Assembly: GCF_001905845.1 (NCBI RefSeq)
Contig: NZ_LIVZ01000002.1
Location: 496,001 to 560,000, forward strand
DNA: 64,000 nt
Reading direction: 5' to 3'
Source of the DNA: Streptomyces sp. TSRI0107
Lineage (GTDB): Bacteria; Actinomycetota; Actinomycetes; Streptomycetales; Streptomycetaceae
In this document: positions 52,063 through 61,066 of the stretch, in pieces
How the letters are laid out: the number at the start of each line of letters is the position of its first letter
Position numbering within the stretch: the first letter of the stretch is position 1
Program-made: the position numbers and the translations under genes
Notes under the pieces: generated by a model
The model's input: the letters and a program-made list of their open reading frames with translations, nothing else
Told to the model about the DNA's origin: nothing
Database searches by the model: none

Positions 52063-53030
52063 GTCATTTCTCCTTTGGGGCAGTGCATCGGGATCCGCAC
52101 GTCACGGACTCCGTGTCGCCGCGATGATCACCCCGCCCGGAAAAAGAACCGGATAACAAAAGCGCTTCCAGTGGCACAGGTGCCGCCCGGTGAGCACTTG
52201 AAGTTTTGGGAACCACAACTGCAACTGACACCGACAGTAGCACGCCGCAGCGACCTGTGTACGGTGAAGAATCGCACTCCACTTAATGCGGCAGAGAATC
52301 TGTCCGCCTGTTCGGTTGAAATCTCAGCTCGTGGGCACAGATATTGACCCAGCCGGATCGTAACGTTTCGGGAAGCATTGGGGGGTGCGCAGGGTAACGG
52401 CTGCTGCCTGCAAGTTTCGATGTCCGTGACGCGGCCGTTGATCTGCTGATGTTCTTCCTCGAGAACCTCCTCCTCTCCCGGTCGCAGACACGATGGACAC
52501 CGACCGGCTACGCACACTCGGCACCACCTGGGTGGCAGTACGACAGGCCGCCCTGACGCATCCGCACTCCGTCACCCCCCGGCGGCCCTCCCAGCGACGC
52601 CCTGCTTGGTGTGCCGCTGAGCGACGCTCTGGGCATCGGCAGCCTGCTCACGGCGCGGAAGGTGATCGTGGCCTGCCCGGGATGCTCCGCACCGCTTTCA
52701 TGGCCGTCGCGGCATAGCGCCCCAAGCGGAACTGAGCGCCCGCAACCGTGTTCCTTGCTGGAGCCGCGTCGATCATCGCCGGAGTGCCGCTCTCGACGAG
52801 CCTGGCCGCCATGACCATCGCGCAGGTTCCGTCAGTACGCCGGGGTAGCGGAGCAAGCGGTGAAAAGGGCCTCGCCGGCGCTCCGACCGGAGAGCACCGC
52901 CTCGGTGATGTCACACTCGGAGGCCCTGAGTCGCTCGTCGGCGTGGCCGGCCCTGATCCGGTCGCGCCCGACTCGACGCACGAACCGCACAGTTCCACCC
53001 TTCATTCACAACCTGACGCGCCATCAGAGC
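52063..53030. other. Long intergenic region with cold-shock leader; otherwise no gene seen
   Basis: The first 300 bases hold the presumed promoter and leader of the cold-shock gene and are lower in G+C. The rest (52.4-53.0 kb) contains only frames without family resemblance. A minus-strand frame at 52648-52998 has a short region of normal composition but no recognisable domain. Confidence 0.4.
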
Positions 53031-53048
53031 GAGCGTCACATGAGCGTC
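53031..53048. repeat. Direct repeat GAGCGTC-N4-GAGCGTC, copy 2
   Basis: GAGCGTCACATGAGCGTC, identical to copy 1, about 63 bases before the second att-like repeat. Confidence 0.7.
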
Positions 53049-53110
53049 AGAACTGCCTGGCGCGGACCCCTGCGGTCAGGAGGCGTACGTCCGGCACGCC
53101 ACCTGCTCCA

Positions 53111-53241
53111 CGTCATGCACTTCGGGAAGCAGGTCGAGCTCACCCGGCCACTCCTGAGAAACCCGAGAAAACTGCAGGTCAGAGCCCCTTTTCAGCAGGC
53201 TTCAAAATAGCCACGCACTCCACGTGCGACGTCATCGGAAA
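53111..53241 (-). repeat. att-like repeat copy 2: second displaced 3' end of RNA methyltransferase gene
   Basis: Minus-strand codons FPMTSHVECVAILKPAEKGL with stop at 53179-53181, followed by the shared cacttcgggaagcaggtcgag block. It is flanked on both sides by the GAGCGTC repeats (53031 and 53321), unlike copies 1 and 3, each flanked on one side only. The reading frame and stop are preserved although the rest of the gene is missing. Confidence 0.75.
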
Positions 53242-53320
53242 GGTGTCGGCTGGTGAGGTTCGGACATCGCCGCAGGTCAGGGACGGTTTCCGCCGCGACT
53301 GGACGACCGGTGGGCGCCCA

Positions 53321-53338
53321 GAGCGTCAAACGAGCGTC
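53321..53338. repeat. Direct repeat GAGCGTC-N4-GAGCGTC, copy 3
   Basis: GAGCGTCAAACGAGCGTC, 11-base period, about 80 bases after the second att-like repeat, matching the distance of copy 1 from the first. Confidence 0.7.
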
Positions 53339-53377
53339 ACGATCAGCCAAATAGGCGGCCGAGGGAACGGGAGCTCC

Positions 53378-53566
53378 TCAGCGAGTATCCCAGCCGAAAC
53401 GGCGCGGCTCAGGACCGTAAGGAGTCCAGTCCTTCAGATACGGCTTCAGATCGTCTGGTGTCGGCTCGCGAGAGCTCGGCATGACGGGTAGCCGGCTGAG
53501 CGGGTCAAGAGCCTGAACGTACCGTCGAGCCCAGTCCAGCCACCGCCTCGACGCTTCCGTGTCGAC
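53378..53566 (-). pseudogene. C-terminal fragment of an unknown protein
   Basis: The minus-strand frame ends with coding-like sequence: TEASRRWLDWARRYVQALDPL, EPTPDDLKPYLKDWTPYGPEPR. This WLDWA..LDPL..P-x-DL-x-PYLKGWSPYGP pattern is familiar as the tail of uncharacterised actinobacterial proteins. No N-terminal part is present; upstream the frame is overlapped by remnants of another gene. I read it as a truncated end left by an insertion or deletion. Confidence 0.4.
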
Positions 53567-53619
53567 TCGTCCGCATCCTCGACGTCCACGAGTCGGCTCT
53601 CCAGTGCGTCGCAGTACGC

Positions 53620-54060
53620 GCCGGTCGGACGGGGTAGGCGTCGTTGACGGAGGTGGGGTCGAGCCCGTCGCCCTCCCTCGCTGTGAGGACGAGGTCCGCC
53701 TGTCGCTCCCCCGCCGCGACGCCGCGCTCCTCCGCCGGGCCGTCGGGGATCGCGTCCAGGGTCTCCTTGTATGTCGCGTCGAGTTGCTCGGCACGGCTCG
53801 GTGCCAGCGTCACCCGTGCGCGGTGTGCGGCTGCGGCGAGCGCCGCCGCCTGGTACGGGCCGAGCTCCACGCTCGTCGGTAAGCTCCGGGGCACGGGCTG
53901 TCGCGAGCCAACCGATGGCCCGGATACGGCTGTTGGTGATCTGGGTGGGTGCCCCTGCGGTCGCGATGGTCTCGGCCGTGGCGTCGTACCAGGTTGGCGC
54001 CGTGGTGCGGTCGGCTGCGGCGGCCTGCGGAGCCGCGACGGACGCGGTCAGCAGCGCCAT
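53620..54060 (-). pseudogene. Decayed vanadium haloperoxidase/PAP2-like gene fragment
   Basis: Two frames hold matching pieces of one gene. The first has a secretion-signal-like start (MALLTASVAAPQAAAAD) followed by WYDATAETIATAGAPTQITNSR, AIGWLATAR. The second continues GPYQAAALAAAAHRARVTLAPS, LDAIPDGPAEERGVAAGERQADLVLTAREGDGLDP. This is the N-terminal pattern of exported PAP2/haloperoxidase-related proteins in Streptomyces. Nothing of the vanadate or phosphate active site follows. Frameshift plus loss of the C-terminal two-thirds make it non-functional. Confidence 0.55.
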
Positions 54061-54798
54061 CGCGCACGAGAGCGACGAGGGCAGGGCGGGTTCTCAGCGG
54101 ACTCACACGTTCTCCTTCGGATTCGGTGAGGGCAGTGAGGTGATGCGGACAGGCCGCGCGCACGCAGGATCGGCACCGCCTGGCCGACGCAGAGGTCGAA
54201 GCCGCCAAGTAGCCAGGGCGGCAAGATGTCGAACCGTCGGCCGCCGTGAGCCACAACACCGGACGCGGCGAAAGGTGATCGGCGGCTGCCTCGGAGCGCA
54301 TCTGCAACCTCACCTGCCCGAGACCGTGCCTCCCGCTCGGAGCTTTGGCCACCGTCCTCGGCGTTCTCTACGCCGCGCGGTCACTGCGCTGACGGCCAGG
54401 GCAGGCACAGACGGCAGCCACGCCACGGCCGCCCGTCCAGAGAATTGTGAACGCGGTACTTCATCGGCATGTCGGACCGTTGAGAATATGAGACGCATAC
54501 GCAAGCCGCATTGACCTGGCTGAATTTCGCTGCAACTCTCTTGGCTGTGAGCAAGTCCGAGCCCCTCGCCGCGCGCCTGCACGTCGATCTGCGACGTCAG
54601 GCCAGCGCCATCTGTGCCATCGGTCGCCACACCCACTGACAGGCGCTGCTTCCCTTCGCTCCATTTCACAGTCGGCTTCTACGCCAAGCCGCTGCTTTCG
54701 CAGACGTCACGCTCCTCGAAGCCATTTCTGCCGAGGTCTCCTTTCCGCCGTTCGACGTCTGCCATTTCCTTGACCATTTTCCTGAACAGGACCCTTCC
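54061..54798. other. Intergenic region upstream of the organosulfur operon
   Basis: About 740 bases without a recognisable gene on either strand. The G+C content falls in the last 300 bases, consistent with the operon promoter lying there. No clear operator palindrome was identified. Confidence 0.4.
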
Positions 54799-55869
54799 AT
54801 GGCCACGACGGCATCGACCCGACGTCAGTTCCTCACTCTGCTCGGTCTCTCGACGGTGGCCGTGAGCTGCGGCACGGCCGCGACCGGAGCCACGCCCGGC
54901 AAGGGCCAGACCAAGACGCTGCGATACCAGGGCTGGGCGGGACAGGTCACCCTGCCGGAGCTGGCCGAGGACCTCGGCTATCTGGAGGACGTGAAGCTGA
55001 AGTGGGTCGGCAACACGATCAGCGGGCCGCAGGACATCCAGTCCGCGGCCACGGGCCAGGTCGACTTCGGCGGCGCCTTCAACGGCGCGGTCGTCAAACT
55101 CGCCGCGAACAACGCCCCCATCAAGGCGGTCATCAGCTACTACGGCGCCGACAAGTACGCCTACAACGGCTACTACGTCCTCAAGGACAGCCCGATCCGC
55201 TCGGCGCGGGACCTGATCGGCAAGAAGGTCGGGATGAACACCCTCGGAGCCCACGCCGAGGCCATGCTCGACATCTACCTGCAGCGAGGCGGTCTGTCCC
55301 AGGCGGACATCGACAAGGTCGAGCCCCTCGTGGTACCCCCGGTCAACACCGAGCAGACGCTGCGTCAGAAGCAGATCGACGTGGCCGTACTCGGTGGCAT
55401 TCTGCGCGACAAGGCCCTGGCGACCGGGGGCATCCGCCCGCTGTTCACCGACTTCGAACTGCTCGGCGCCTTCAGCGCCGGCACCTACGTGATGACGGAC
55501 CGCTTCCTGAAGCAGAACCCCGACACGGCCCGGGTCTTCGTCACCGCCGTCGGGAAAGCCATCGAGTGGGCCCGTTCCACTCCGCACGACGAAGTCATCG
55601 CCCGGATGACGGACATCGTGAAGAAGCGCGGCCGCAACGAGGACACCGCACCCCTGAAGTACTGGCGCTCCTACGGCGTCGCGGAGACGGCGGGCCGGAT
55701 CACCGGCAAGGAGCTCCAGCTGTGGATCGACTGGCTGGCCGAGCGCGGCGACATCAAGAAGGGCCAGGTCACGCTGTCGGACCTCTACACCAATGAGTTC
55801 AACGCCGCGGGCGAAAGCGGCGCACCGACTCCCTCAGCAGACTCCTCCGCCTCGACGAGCGGGAGCTGA
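54799..55869 (+). CDS. ABC transporter substrate-binding protein (sulfonate/nitrate/taurine type)
   Basis: A 356-residue periplasmic-binding-type protein of the SsuA/TauA/NrtA group. The N-terminus has a twin-arginine stretch STRRQFLTLLGLS followed by a lipobox-like VAVSC (Cys24), so it is probably exported through Tat and lipid-anchored. The body has the family pattern TLRYQGWAGQVTLPELAEDLGY, DIQSAATGQVDFGGAFNGA, KYAYNGYYVLKDSPIRSARDLIGKKVGMNTLGA. Ligands in this family are sulfonates, taurine, nitrate or thiamine precursors; the flavin monooxygenase and TauD-like dioxygenase downstream favour an organosulfur compound. It is the first gene of the operon. The C-terminal 30 residues are a Ser/Ala/Gly-rich tail. 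Confidence 0.88.
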   Translation: MATTASTRRQFLTLLGLSTVAVSCGTAATGATPGKGQTKTLRYQGWAGQVTLPELAEDLGYLEDVKLKWVGNTISGPQDIQSAATGQVDFGGAFNGAVVKLAANNAPIKAVISYYGADKYAYNGYYVLKDSPIRSARDLIGKKVGMNTLGAHAEAMLDIYLQRGGLSQADIDKVEPLVVPPVNTEQTLRQKQIDVAVLGGILRDKALATGGIRPLFTDFELLGAFSAGTYVMTDRFLKQNPDTARVFVTAVGKAIEWARSTPHDEVIARMTDIVKKRGRNEDTAPLKYWRSYGVAETAGRITGKELQLWIDWLAERGDIKKGQVTLSDLYTNEFNAAGESGAPTPSADSSASTSGS

Positions 55870-55874
55870 ATCCC

Positions 55875-56711
55875 ATGCCGGAAGCCACCACACCCAAGAT
55901 CGTATTCGAGGACGTACGAAAGGAATTCACGGTCAAGGACCGCAAGAGGGATCGGCAGTCGACCCGTTTCACCGCCCTCGACGGCATAGATCTGGAGATA
56001 GCGGCCGGCGAGTTCGTCGTCCTCGTCGGTCCCAGTGGCTGCGGAAAGTCGACGCTGCTGGATCTGCTCGGCGGACTCGCCCGACCCACCGGCGGACGGA
56101 TCCTGCTGGACGGGGAGCCCGTCAGCGGACCGGGCCTGGACCGGGGCATCGTGTTCCAGCAGTACGCGCTGCTGCCGTGGCGCACGGCGCAGGGCAACGT
56201 CGAGTTCGGTTTGGAAGCCACGGGCGTCCCACGGCGTCGACGGGCCGCACGAGCCCGCGAGTTCCTGGATCTCGTCGGCCTGACCGGGTTCGAGGACCGT
56301 CACCCGCATGAGCTGTCGGGCGGGATGCGGCAGCGGGTGGCGATCGCCCGCAGCCTCGCCTACGACCCCGATGTGCTCCTGATGGACGAGCCGTTCGCCG
56401 CGCTGGACGCCCAGACCCGGGAGTCGCTGCAGGACGAACTGCTGCGCATCTGGCAGCGCACCGGCAAGACCGTCGTCTTCATCACGCACGGCATCGACGA
56501 GGCGGTCTACCTGGGACAGCGCGTCGCCGTCATGACGTCCAGGCCGGGCCGCATCAAGCAGATCGTGCCGGTCGCCTTCGACTCCCGTACGGCGACGGAC
56601 GACCTCCGCTCCAGTCCCGAGTTCGCACGCTACCGGCACCAGATCTGGTCGCTGCTGCACGACGAGGTGGCCAGGGCCCAGCAGTTGGAGAAGGAGGAGG
56701 CTTCCGTATGA
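55875..56711 (+). CDS. ABC transporter ATP-binding protein (SsuB/TauB type)
   Basis: A 278-residue ATPase with Walker A GPSGCGKST (about residue 53), Q-loop region FQQYALLPWRT, signature LSGGMRQRV, Walker B VLLMDEPFAALD and the switch His in VVFITHGIDEA. The FAALDAQTRE and TSRPGRI segments are usual in the nitrate/sulfonate/taurine importers. It follows the binding-protein gene after a six-base gap and overlaps the permease start by four bases (ATGA). It energises import of the ligand bound by the lipoprotein. Confidence 0.93.
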   Translation: MPEATTPKIVFEDVRKEFTVKDRKRDRQSTRFTALDGIDLEIAAGEFVVLVGPSGCGKSTLLDLLGGLARPTGGRILLDGEPVSGPGLDRGIVFQQYALLPWRTAQGNVEFGLEATGVPRRRRAARAREFLDLVGLTGFEDRHPHELSGGMRQRVAIARSLAYDPDVLLMDEPFAALDAQTRESLQDELLRIWQRTGKTVVFITHGIDEAVYLGQRVAVMTSRPGRIKQIVPVAFDSRTATDDLRSSPEFARYRHQIWSLLHDEVARAQQLEKEEASV

Positions 56712-57646
56712 GCCCGACGACCGGCACGGCCACCGACAAGGCCACGACACCGGGATCGGCGAGCGCCGTCGAGCCCGTCCCGTCCCTCTCCCCCGCACGA
56801 TCCGCCGGGTCCGCGACCTTCGGAGCGGCACAGCCGGACGTACGCCGAGCCACGTCCCTTCCAGCTCGTATCCGCCGGCTGTCGTACCTGCTGCTGGTCG
56901 GGGCGACCAAGTCCGCCGCCGTCGTGGCTCTGCTGCTGCTCTGGGAGGCCGCACCGCGACTCGGCCTGGTCGACCGGACCTTCCTGCCGCCCTTCAGCGA
57001 GGTCGCCGGCGCCTGGTGGGGCCTGGCAGTCGACGGTCAGCTCGCCGACAACGCACGCGCCAGCCTGGTGCGTTCCTTCAGCGGATTCGGTCTCGCCGTG
57101 TCCTTCGCCGTGCCCCTGGGCCTGCTGATCGGCTGGTACCGGCCGGTCGCCGACCTCCTCGGACCGCTCCTCGAGGTGTTCCGCAACACCGCCGCTCTGG
57201 CCCTGCTGCCGGTGTTCGTGCTGCTGCTGGGCATCGGCGAGACCTCGAAGATCTCCATCGTGGTGTACGCGTGCACCTGGCCGATCCTGCTCAACACCAT
57301 CAGCGCGGTCCGCACCGTCGACCCGACCCTGCTGAAGCTCGCGAAGTCGATGAACCTGTCCGCGCCCCGGCTGTTCCAGAAGGTCATCCTGCCGGCGTCG
57401 GTGCCGGTGATGTTCACCGGCATCCGGCTGGCCGGAGCGGTGTCCATCCTGGTGCTGGTCGCCGCCGAGATGATCGGCGCCAAGGCAGGGCTCGGCTATC
57501 TGATCAACGCCTCGCAGTACAACTTCGCGATCCCGCAGATGTACGCGGGCATCATCACCATCTCCGCCATCGGTGTGGCCTTCAACCAGTTCCTGGTGGC
57601 CCTGGAGCGGCGGCTGAGCTCCTGGCGCGTACCCGTCGACGGCTGA
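56708..57646 (+). CDS. ABC transporter permease (SsuC/TauC type)
   Basis: A 312-residue inner-membrane permease with about six helices and the conserved EAA-like loop: LLKLAKSMNLSAPRLFQKVILPASVPVMFTGIRLA. The hydrophilic N-terminal 50 residues precede the first helix. LWEAAPRLGLVDRTFLPPFSEV is the typical N-terminus of sulfonate/nitrate-type permeases. Its start overlaps the ATPase stop. Together with the two genes upstream it forms a complete importer. Confidence 0.92.
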   Translation: MSPTTGTATDKATTPGSASAVEPVPSLSPARSAGSATFGAAQPDVRRATSLPARIRRLSYLLLVGATKSAAVVALLLLWEAAPRLGLVDRTFLPPFSEVAGAWWGLAVDGQLADNARASLVRSFSGFGLAVSFAVPLGLLIGWYRPVADLLGPLLEVFRNTAALALLPVFVLLLGIGETSKISIVVYACTWPILLNTISAVRTVDPTLLKLAKSMNLSAPRLFQKVILPASVPVMFTGIRLAGAVSILVLVAAEMIGAKAGLGYLINASQYNFAIPQMYAGIITISAIGVAFNQFLVALERRLSSWRVPVDG

Positions 57647-57706
57647 CCCGTACCCGCCTCCTTCTCCTCCGCTCGTCTCGCCTCTCCCCCTGATCCGAGG
57701 AACCCC

Positions 57707-59062
57707 ATGACCGCGCCCAGAGCCCGTCAACTGCACCTCAACGCCTTCCTGATGAACGCCGGCCACCACGACGCCGCCTGGAGGCATCCCCGTACCCAGC
57801 CGGAAAGGGTCACCGACCTCCGCTACTTCCAGCACCTGGCGCAAACCGCCGAGCGCGGCTTGCTCGACTCCGTTTTCCTCGCCGACGGCCTCGCCCTGTG
57901 GGGCAAGGTCAGGCACAACGCGCTCGGCGGCTTCGAACCGCTGACCCTGCTGTCCGCCCTGGCGGCGGTCACCGAGCACGTCGGGCTGATCGCCACCGTC
58001 TCCACCACCTTCAACGAGCCCTTCCACACCGCCCGCAAGTTCGCCTCCCTGGACCACATCAGCGGCGGCCGGGCCGGCTGGAACATCGTCACCTCCGGCA
58101 CCGTGAACGAGGCCCGCAACTTCGGGCAGGACGAGCACCTGGAACACGGGCTGCGCTACGAGCGGGCGCGGGAGTTCGTCGAGGTCGCCACCAAGCTCTG
58201 GGACAGCTGGGAGGACGACGCGATCCTGCTCGACCGGGAGCGCGGCATCTACGCCGACACCGACAAGGTGCGGGAGATCAACCACCGCGGGGAGCACTTC
58301 GGGGTGCAGGGCCCGCTGAACGTTCCGCGCAGCCCGCAGGGATACCCGCTGCTGGTGCAGGCCGGTTCGTCGGAGGACGGCAAGGAGTTCGCCGCCCAGT
58401 ACGCCGAGGCGGTCTTCACCGCCCAGCAGACCCTCGCCGACGCCCAGGCCTTCTACAAGGACCTCAAGTCCCGGCTCGCCCGCCACGGACGCACCGAGGA
58501 CCAACTGCTCGTCCTACCCGGCATCGCCCCCGTCATCGGCTCGACCGAGGCCGAGGCCCGCGCGCTGGAGCAGGAACTGACGGATCTTCAGGTCCCTGAG
58601 TACGGGCTCGCCCAGCTGTCCGGGATGCTCGGCACCGACCTGACCGGGCTGCCACTGGACGGGCCGCTGCCCGATCTGCCTGAGGAGCGGGACATCAACG
58701 GCAACAAGAGCCGCTTCACGCTCGTCGCCGAACTCGCCCGCCGCGACGGCCTCACCCTGCGCGAGCTCATCGCCCGCCTCGGCGCCGGCCGCGGTCACCG
58801 CGTCTTCGCCGGCACTCCCGAGCAGGTGGCCGACCAGCTGGAGGAGTGGTTCACCCAGGGCGCCGCCGACGGTTTCAACATCATGCCGCCCCATCTGCCG
58901 GGCGGCCTGGAGGACTTCGTCGACCACGTCGTGCCGATCCTGCAGCAGCGCGGCCTGTTCCGTACCGAGTACACCGGCCGCACCCTGCGCGAGCACTACG
59001 GCCTGCGCCGCCCCGCCAACCGGCTGGCCACGACAGCCGTAGGAGAAGGGCAGCCGGTGTGA
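57707..59062 (+). CDS. FMNH2-dependent monooxygenase (NtaA/SnaA/DszA family)
   Basis: A 451-residue luciferase-like flavin monooxygenase. The sequence opens QLHLNAFLMNAGHHDAAWRHP and has SVFLADGL, VGLIATVSTTFNEPFHTARKFASLDHISGGRAGWNIVTS, GVQGPLNVPRSPQGYPLLVQAGSS, all characteristic of the NtaA/SnaA/DszA subgroup. Members need FMNH2 supplied by a reductase and cleave C-S or C-N bonds, for example in sulfones, sulfonates or nitrilotriacetate. It lies directly after the importer genes. No FMN reductase gene is seen nearby; the flavoprotein/ferredoxin pair downstream might contribute electrons. Its stop overlaps the next start (GTGA). Confidence 0.9.
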   Translation: MTAPRARQLHLNAFLMNAGHHDAAWRHPRTQPERVTDLRYFQHLAQTAERGLLDSVFLADGLALWGKVRHNALGGFEPLTLLSALAAVTEHVGLIATVSTTFNEPFHTARKFASLDHISGGRAGWNIVTSGTVNEARNFGQDEHLEHGLRYERAREFVEVATKLWDSWEDDAILLDRERGIYADTDKVREINHRGEHFGVQGPLNVPRSPQGYPLLVQAGSSEDGKEFAAQYAEAVFTAQQTLADAQAFYKDLKSRLARHGRTEDQLLVLPGIAPVIGSTEAEARALEQELTDLQVPEYGLAQLSGMLGTDLTGLPLDGPLPDLPEERDINGNKSRFTLVAELARRDGLTLRELIARLGAGRGHRVFAGTPEQVADQLEEWFTQGAADGFNIMPPHLPGGLEDFVDHVVPILQQRGLFRTEYTGRTLREHYGLRRPANRLATTAVGEGQPV

Positions 59063-60651
59063 GCGGCCTGGACCTCACCACCGACGTCCTGGTGGTCGGC
59101 GGCGGACCCGCGGCCACCTGGGCCGCGCTCAAAGCAGCACAGGACGGGGCGGACGTGATTCTCGCCGACAAGGGCTACTGCGGCACAAGCGGCGCCACCG
59201 CCTCTGCCGGGACCGGCATCTGGTACGTCCCGCCGGAGCCCGCCGCGCGGGAGGCGGCCATGGCGAGCAGGGAGGCCCTGGGCGGATACCTGGCCGACCG
59301 GCGCTGGATGGCACGCGTGCTGGACCAGACGTACGCCGGGATGAACGAACTGGCCGCGGCCGGACGCTACCCCTTCCCCACGGGGCCGGACGGGAAGCAG
59401 CTCAGGAACGGCCTCCAGGGACCGGAGTACATGCGCAGGATGCGGATCCGCGTCCAGCGGGCCGGGGCACGCATCCTCGACCACAGCCCGGTCACCGAGC
59501 TGCTCACCGACCCCTCCGGCGCGGTCGCCGGGGCCCGGGGCTACCGGCGCCAGGCCGGGCAGCCGTACCGGGTGCGCGCCGGGGCGGTGGTCCTGGCCAC
59601 CGGTGGCTGCGCGTTCCTCAGCGGCGCGCTGGGCTGCAACGTCAACACCGGCGACGGTGCGCTGTTCGCCGCCGAGGTGGGCGCGGAGATGTCCGGGATG
59701 GAGTTCTCCAACGCGTACGGCATCGCACCCGAGGGCACCTCCGTCACCAAGACCGCGTTCTACTCCTTCGCGACCTTCTACCACGAGGACGGCACGGTCC
59801 TGGAGGGTGCGGCCAGCCAGGGCGGCCGGTCCGTGATCGCGCGTGCGCTGCTCAGCGAGAAGGTGTACTGCCGCCTGGACCGGGCCGACGCGACTGCCCG
59901 GCAGGCGATGCGGCTGGCGCAGCCGAACTTCTTCCTCACCTTCGACCGGCTCGGCATCGACCCCTTCACCCAGCTCTTCGCCATCACGCTCCTCGCCGAG
60001 GGCACCGTGCGCGGCACCGGCGGCATCCGCATCACCGGCGACGACTGTTCCACCACCGTGCCCGGCCTGTACGCGGCCGGGGACGCGGCGACGCGTGAGC
60101 TGATCTGCGGCGGCTTCACCGGAGGCGGCAGCCACAACGCCGCCTGGGCCATCTCGTCCGGCACCTGGGCGGGCCTGGGCGCGGCTCGTCATGCCCGCTC
60201 GCTCGGAGCCCGGGCCGCCACCCGGAACCTGGTGGCGGCGGGCGGTGCGGGGCTGCGGCCCACGGGGACCCCGGGGCCGGCCGGCGGCTTCCGTGAGGTC
60301 GTCACCGCGGTCCAGGGCGAAGTGCTGCCGTACGAGAAGAACTACCTGCGCCACGGGGGTCGGCTCGCCGCGTCGCTGGAGGTGCTCGACGGCGTGTGGG
60401 CGGAGTCCCGTGCCTCCCTGCATGCCGGGGGCGAGGACACCGTACGGGTCCGGCAGGCGGTGGCGATGGCCGCGCATGCCCGCTGGATGTACGCCGCGGC
60501 GCTCGCCCGGACCGAGACCCGCGGCATGGCCAAGCGGCTCGACTTCCCGGCGCGGGACCCCGGGCAGCACCACCGCATCGTCACCGGCGGCCTGGACCGG
60601 GTGTGGACCCGCCCCGAGCCCCTGCGGATCCCCATGGAGGTGGCCTCGTGA
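59059..60651 (+). CDS. FAD-dependent oxidoreductase (fumarate reductase/APS reductase alpha-like)
   Basis: A 530-residue flavoprotein of the succinate dehydrogenase/fumarate reductase family. It has the N-terminal FAD motif VVGGGPAATWAALKA, GYCGTSGATASAGTG, ATGGCAFLSGALGCNVNTGDG and the C-terminal-half GGIRITGDDCSTTVPGLYAAGD. Coupling with a two-cluster ferredoxin-like subunit encoded immediately downstream (GTGA overlap) recalls adenylylsulfate reductase AprA/AprB. The gene starts with GTG at 59059, overlapping the monooxygenase stop. In an organosulfur operon a redox step on a sulfur oxyanion or on an organic intermediate is plausible, but the active-site identity with AprA cannot be verified by eye. 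Confidence 0.8.
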   Translation: MSGLDLTTDVLVVGGGPAATWAALKAAQDGADVILADKGYCGTSGATASAGTGIWYVPPEPAAREAAMASREALGGYLADRRWMARVLDQTYAGMNELAAAGRYPFPTGPDGKQLRNGLQGPEYMRRMRIRVQRAGARILDHSPVTELLTDPSGAVAGARGYRRQAGQPYRVRAGAVVLATGGCAFLSGALGCNVNTGDGALFAAEVGAEMSGMEFSNAYGIAPEGTSVTKTAFYSFATFYHEDGTVLEGAASQGGRSVIARALLSEKVYCRLDRADATARQAMRLAQPNFFLTFDRLGIDPFTQLFAITLLAEGTVRGTGGIRITGDDCSTTVPGLYAAGDAATRELICGGFTGGGSHNAAWAISSGTWAGLGAARHARSLGARAATRNLVAAGGAGLRPTGTPGPAGGFREVVTAVQGEVLPYEKNYLRHGGRLAASLEVLDGVWAESRASLHAGGEDTVRVRQAVAMAAHARWMYAAALARTETRGMAKRLDFPARDPGQHHRIVTGGLDRVWTRPEPLRIPMEVAS

Positions 60652-61016
60652 TCGAGCTGGTCTCCGCAGACCGCTGCATCACCTGCGACAAGTGCATCAA
60701 GGTCTGCCCCACCGATGTCTTCGACCGGGGCGAGGACGGCGTCCCCGTGCTCGCCCGCCGCAACGACTGCCAGACCTGCTTCCAGTGCGAGGCGAACTGC
60801 CCCGCCGACGCGCTGTACGTCTCACCCCTGACCCGCCCACTGCCCGACGACTCCGCCGCCCGGGACGAGGAGCACCTGGACCGGACCGGCCTGCTCGGCA
60901 GCTACCGCCGGCACATCGGCTGGGGACGGGGCCGCACGCCCGGCGCCCTGCGCGCCGTAGGCCCTCCGCTCGGGCCACCGGGGGCCACGGGCCCCTCTCT
61001 GCCCATCACCTCCTGA
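60648..61016 (+). CDS. Two [4Fe-4S] ferredoxin-like protein (AprB-like)
   Basis: A 122-residue protein with two full iron-sulfur motifs, CITCDKCIKVCP and CQTCFQCEANCP, both of the C-x2-C-x2-C-x3-C-P form binding [4Fe-4S] clusters. The first 65 residues are the ferredoxin fold; the remainder is Gly/Pro/Arg-rich and probably flexible. It is translationally coupled to the flavoprotein gene (GTGA overlap), which strongly suggests a two-subunit complex in which clusters pass electrons to or from FAD. The AprB resemblance is in layout only. It could also serve as electron donor for the flavin monooxygenase of the same operon. Confidence 0.85.
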   Translation: MIELVSADRCITCDKCIKVCPTDVFDRGEDGVPVLARRNDCQTCFQCEANCPADALYVSPLTRPLPDDSAARDEEHLDRTGLLGSYRRHIGWGRGRTPGALRAVGPPLGPPGATGPSLPITS

Positions 61017-61066
61017 CCGCCCACCACCGCTCACCACCGCTTACACAACGGAAGGACACCCGCACC

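Larger units (their letters stand above)
48186..53110. mobile_element. Putative integrase-less cassette I between att-like copies 1 and 2
   Basis: About 4.9 kb bounded by direct repeats of the methyltransferase 3' end, with an inner 11-bp-period repeat at each end (48263, 53031). It holds an unknown 97-residue protein, the SCO5918-like, CBS, DEAD-box helicase and cold-shock genes, but no recombinase or relaxase. The arrangement is that of a cis-mobilisable element. Against mobility, the SCO5918/helicase/cold-shock group is, as I recall, normal chromosomal content in Streptomyces. I therefore give it as a candidate only. Confidence 0.35.

Noticed and set aside
52648..52998. A minus-strand frame of 116 codons as a possible gene
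   Set aside because: Part of it has normal amino-acid composition, but there is no ribosome site, no domain, and the start region is low-complexity; not enough to call a gene or a named remnant.
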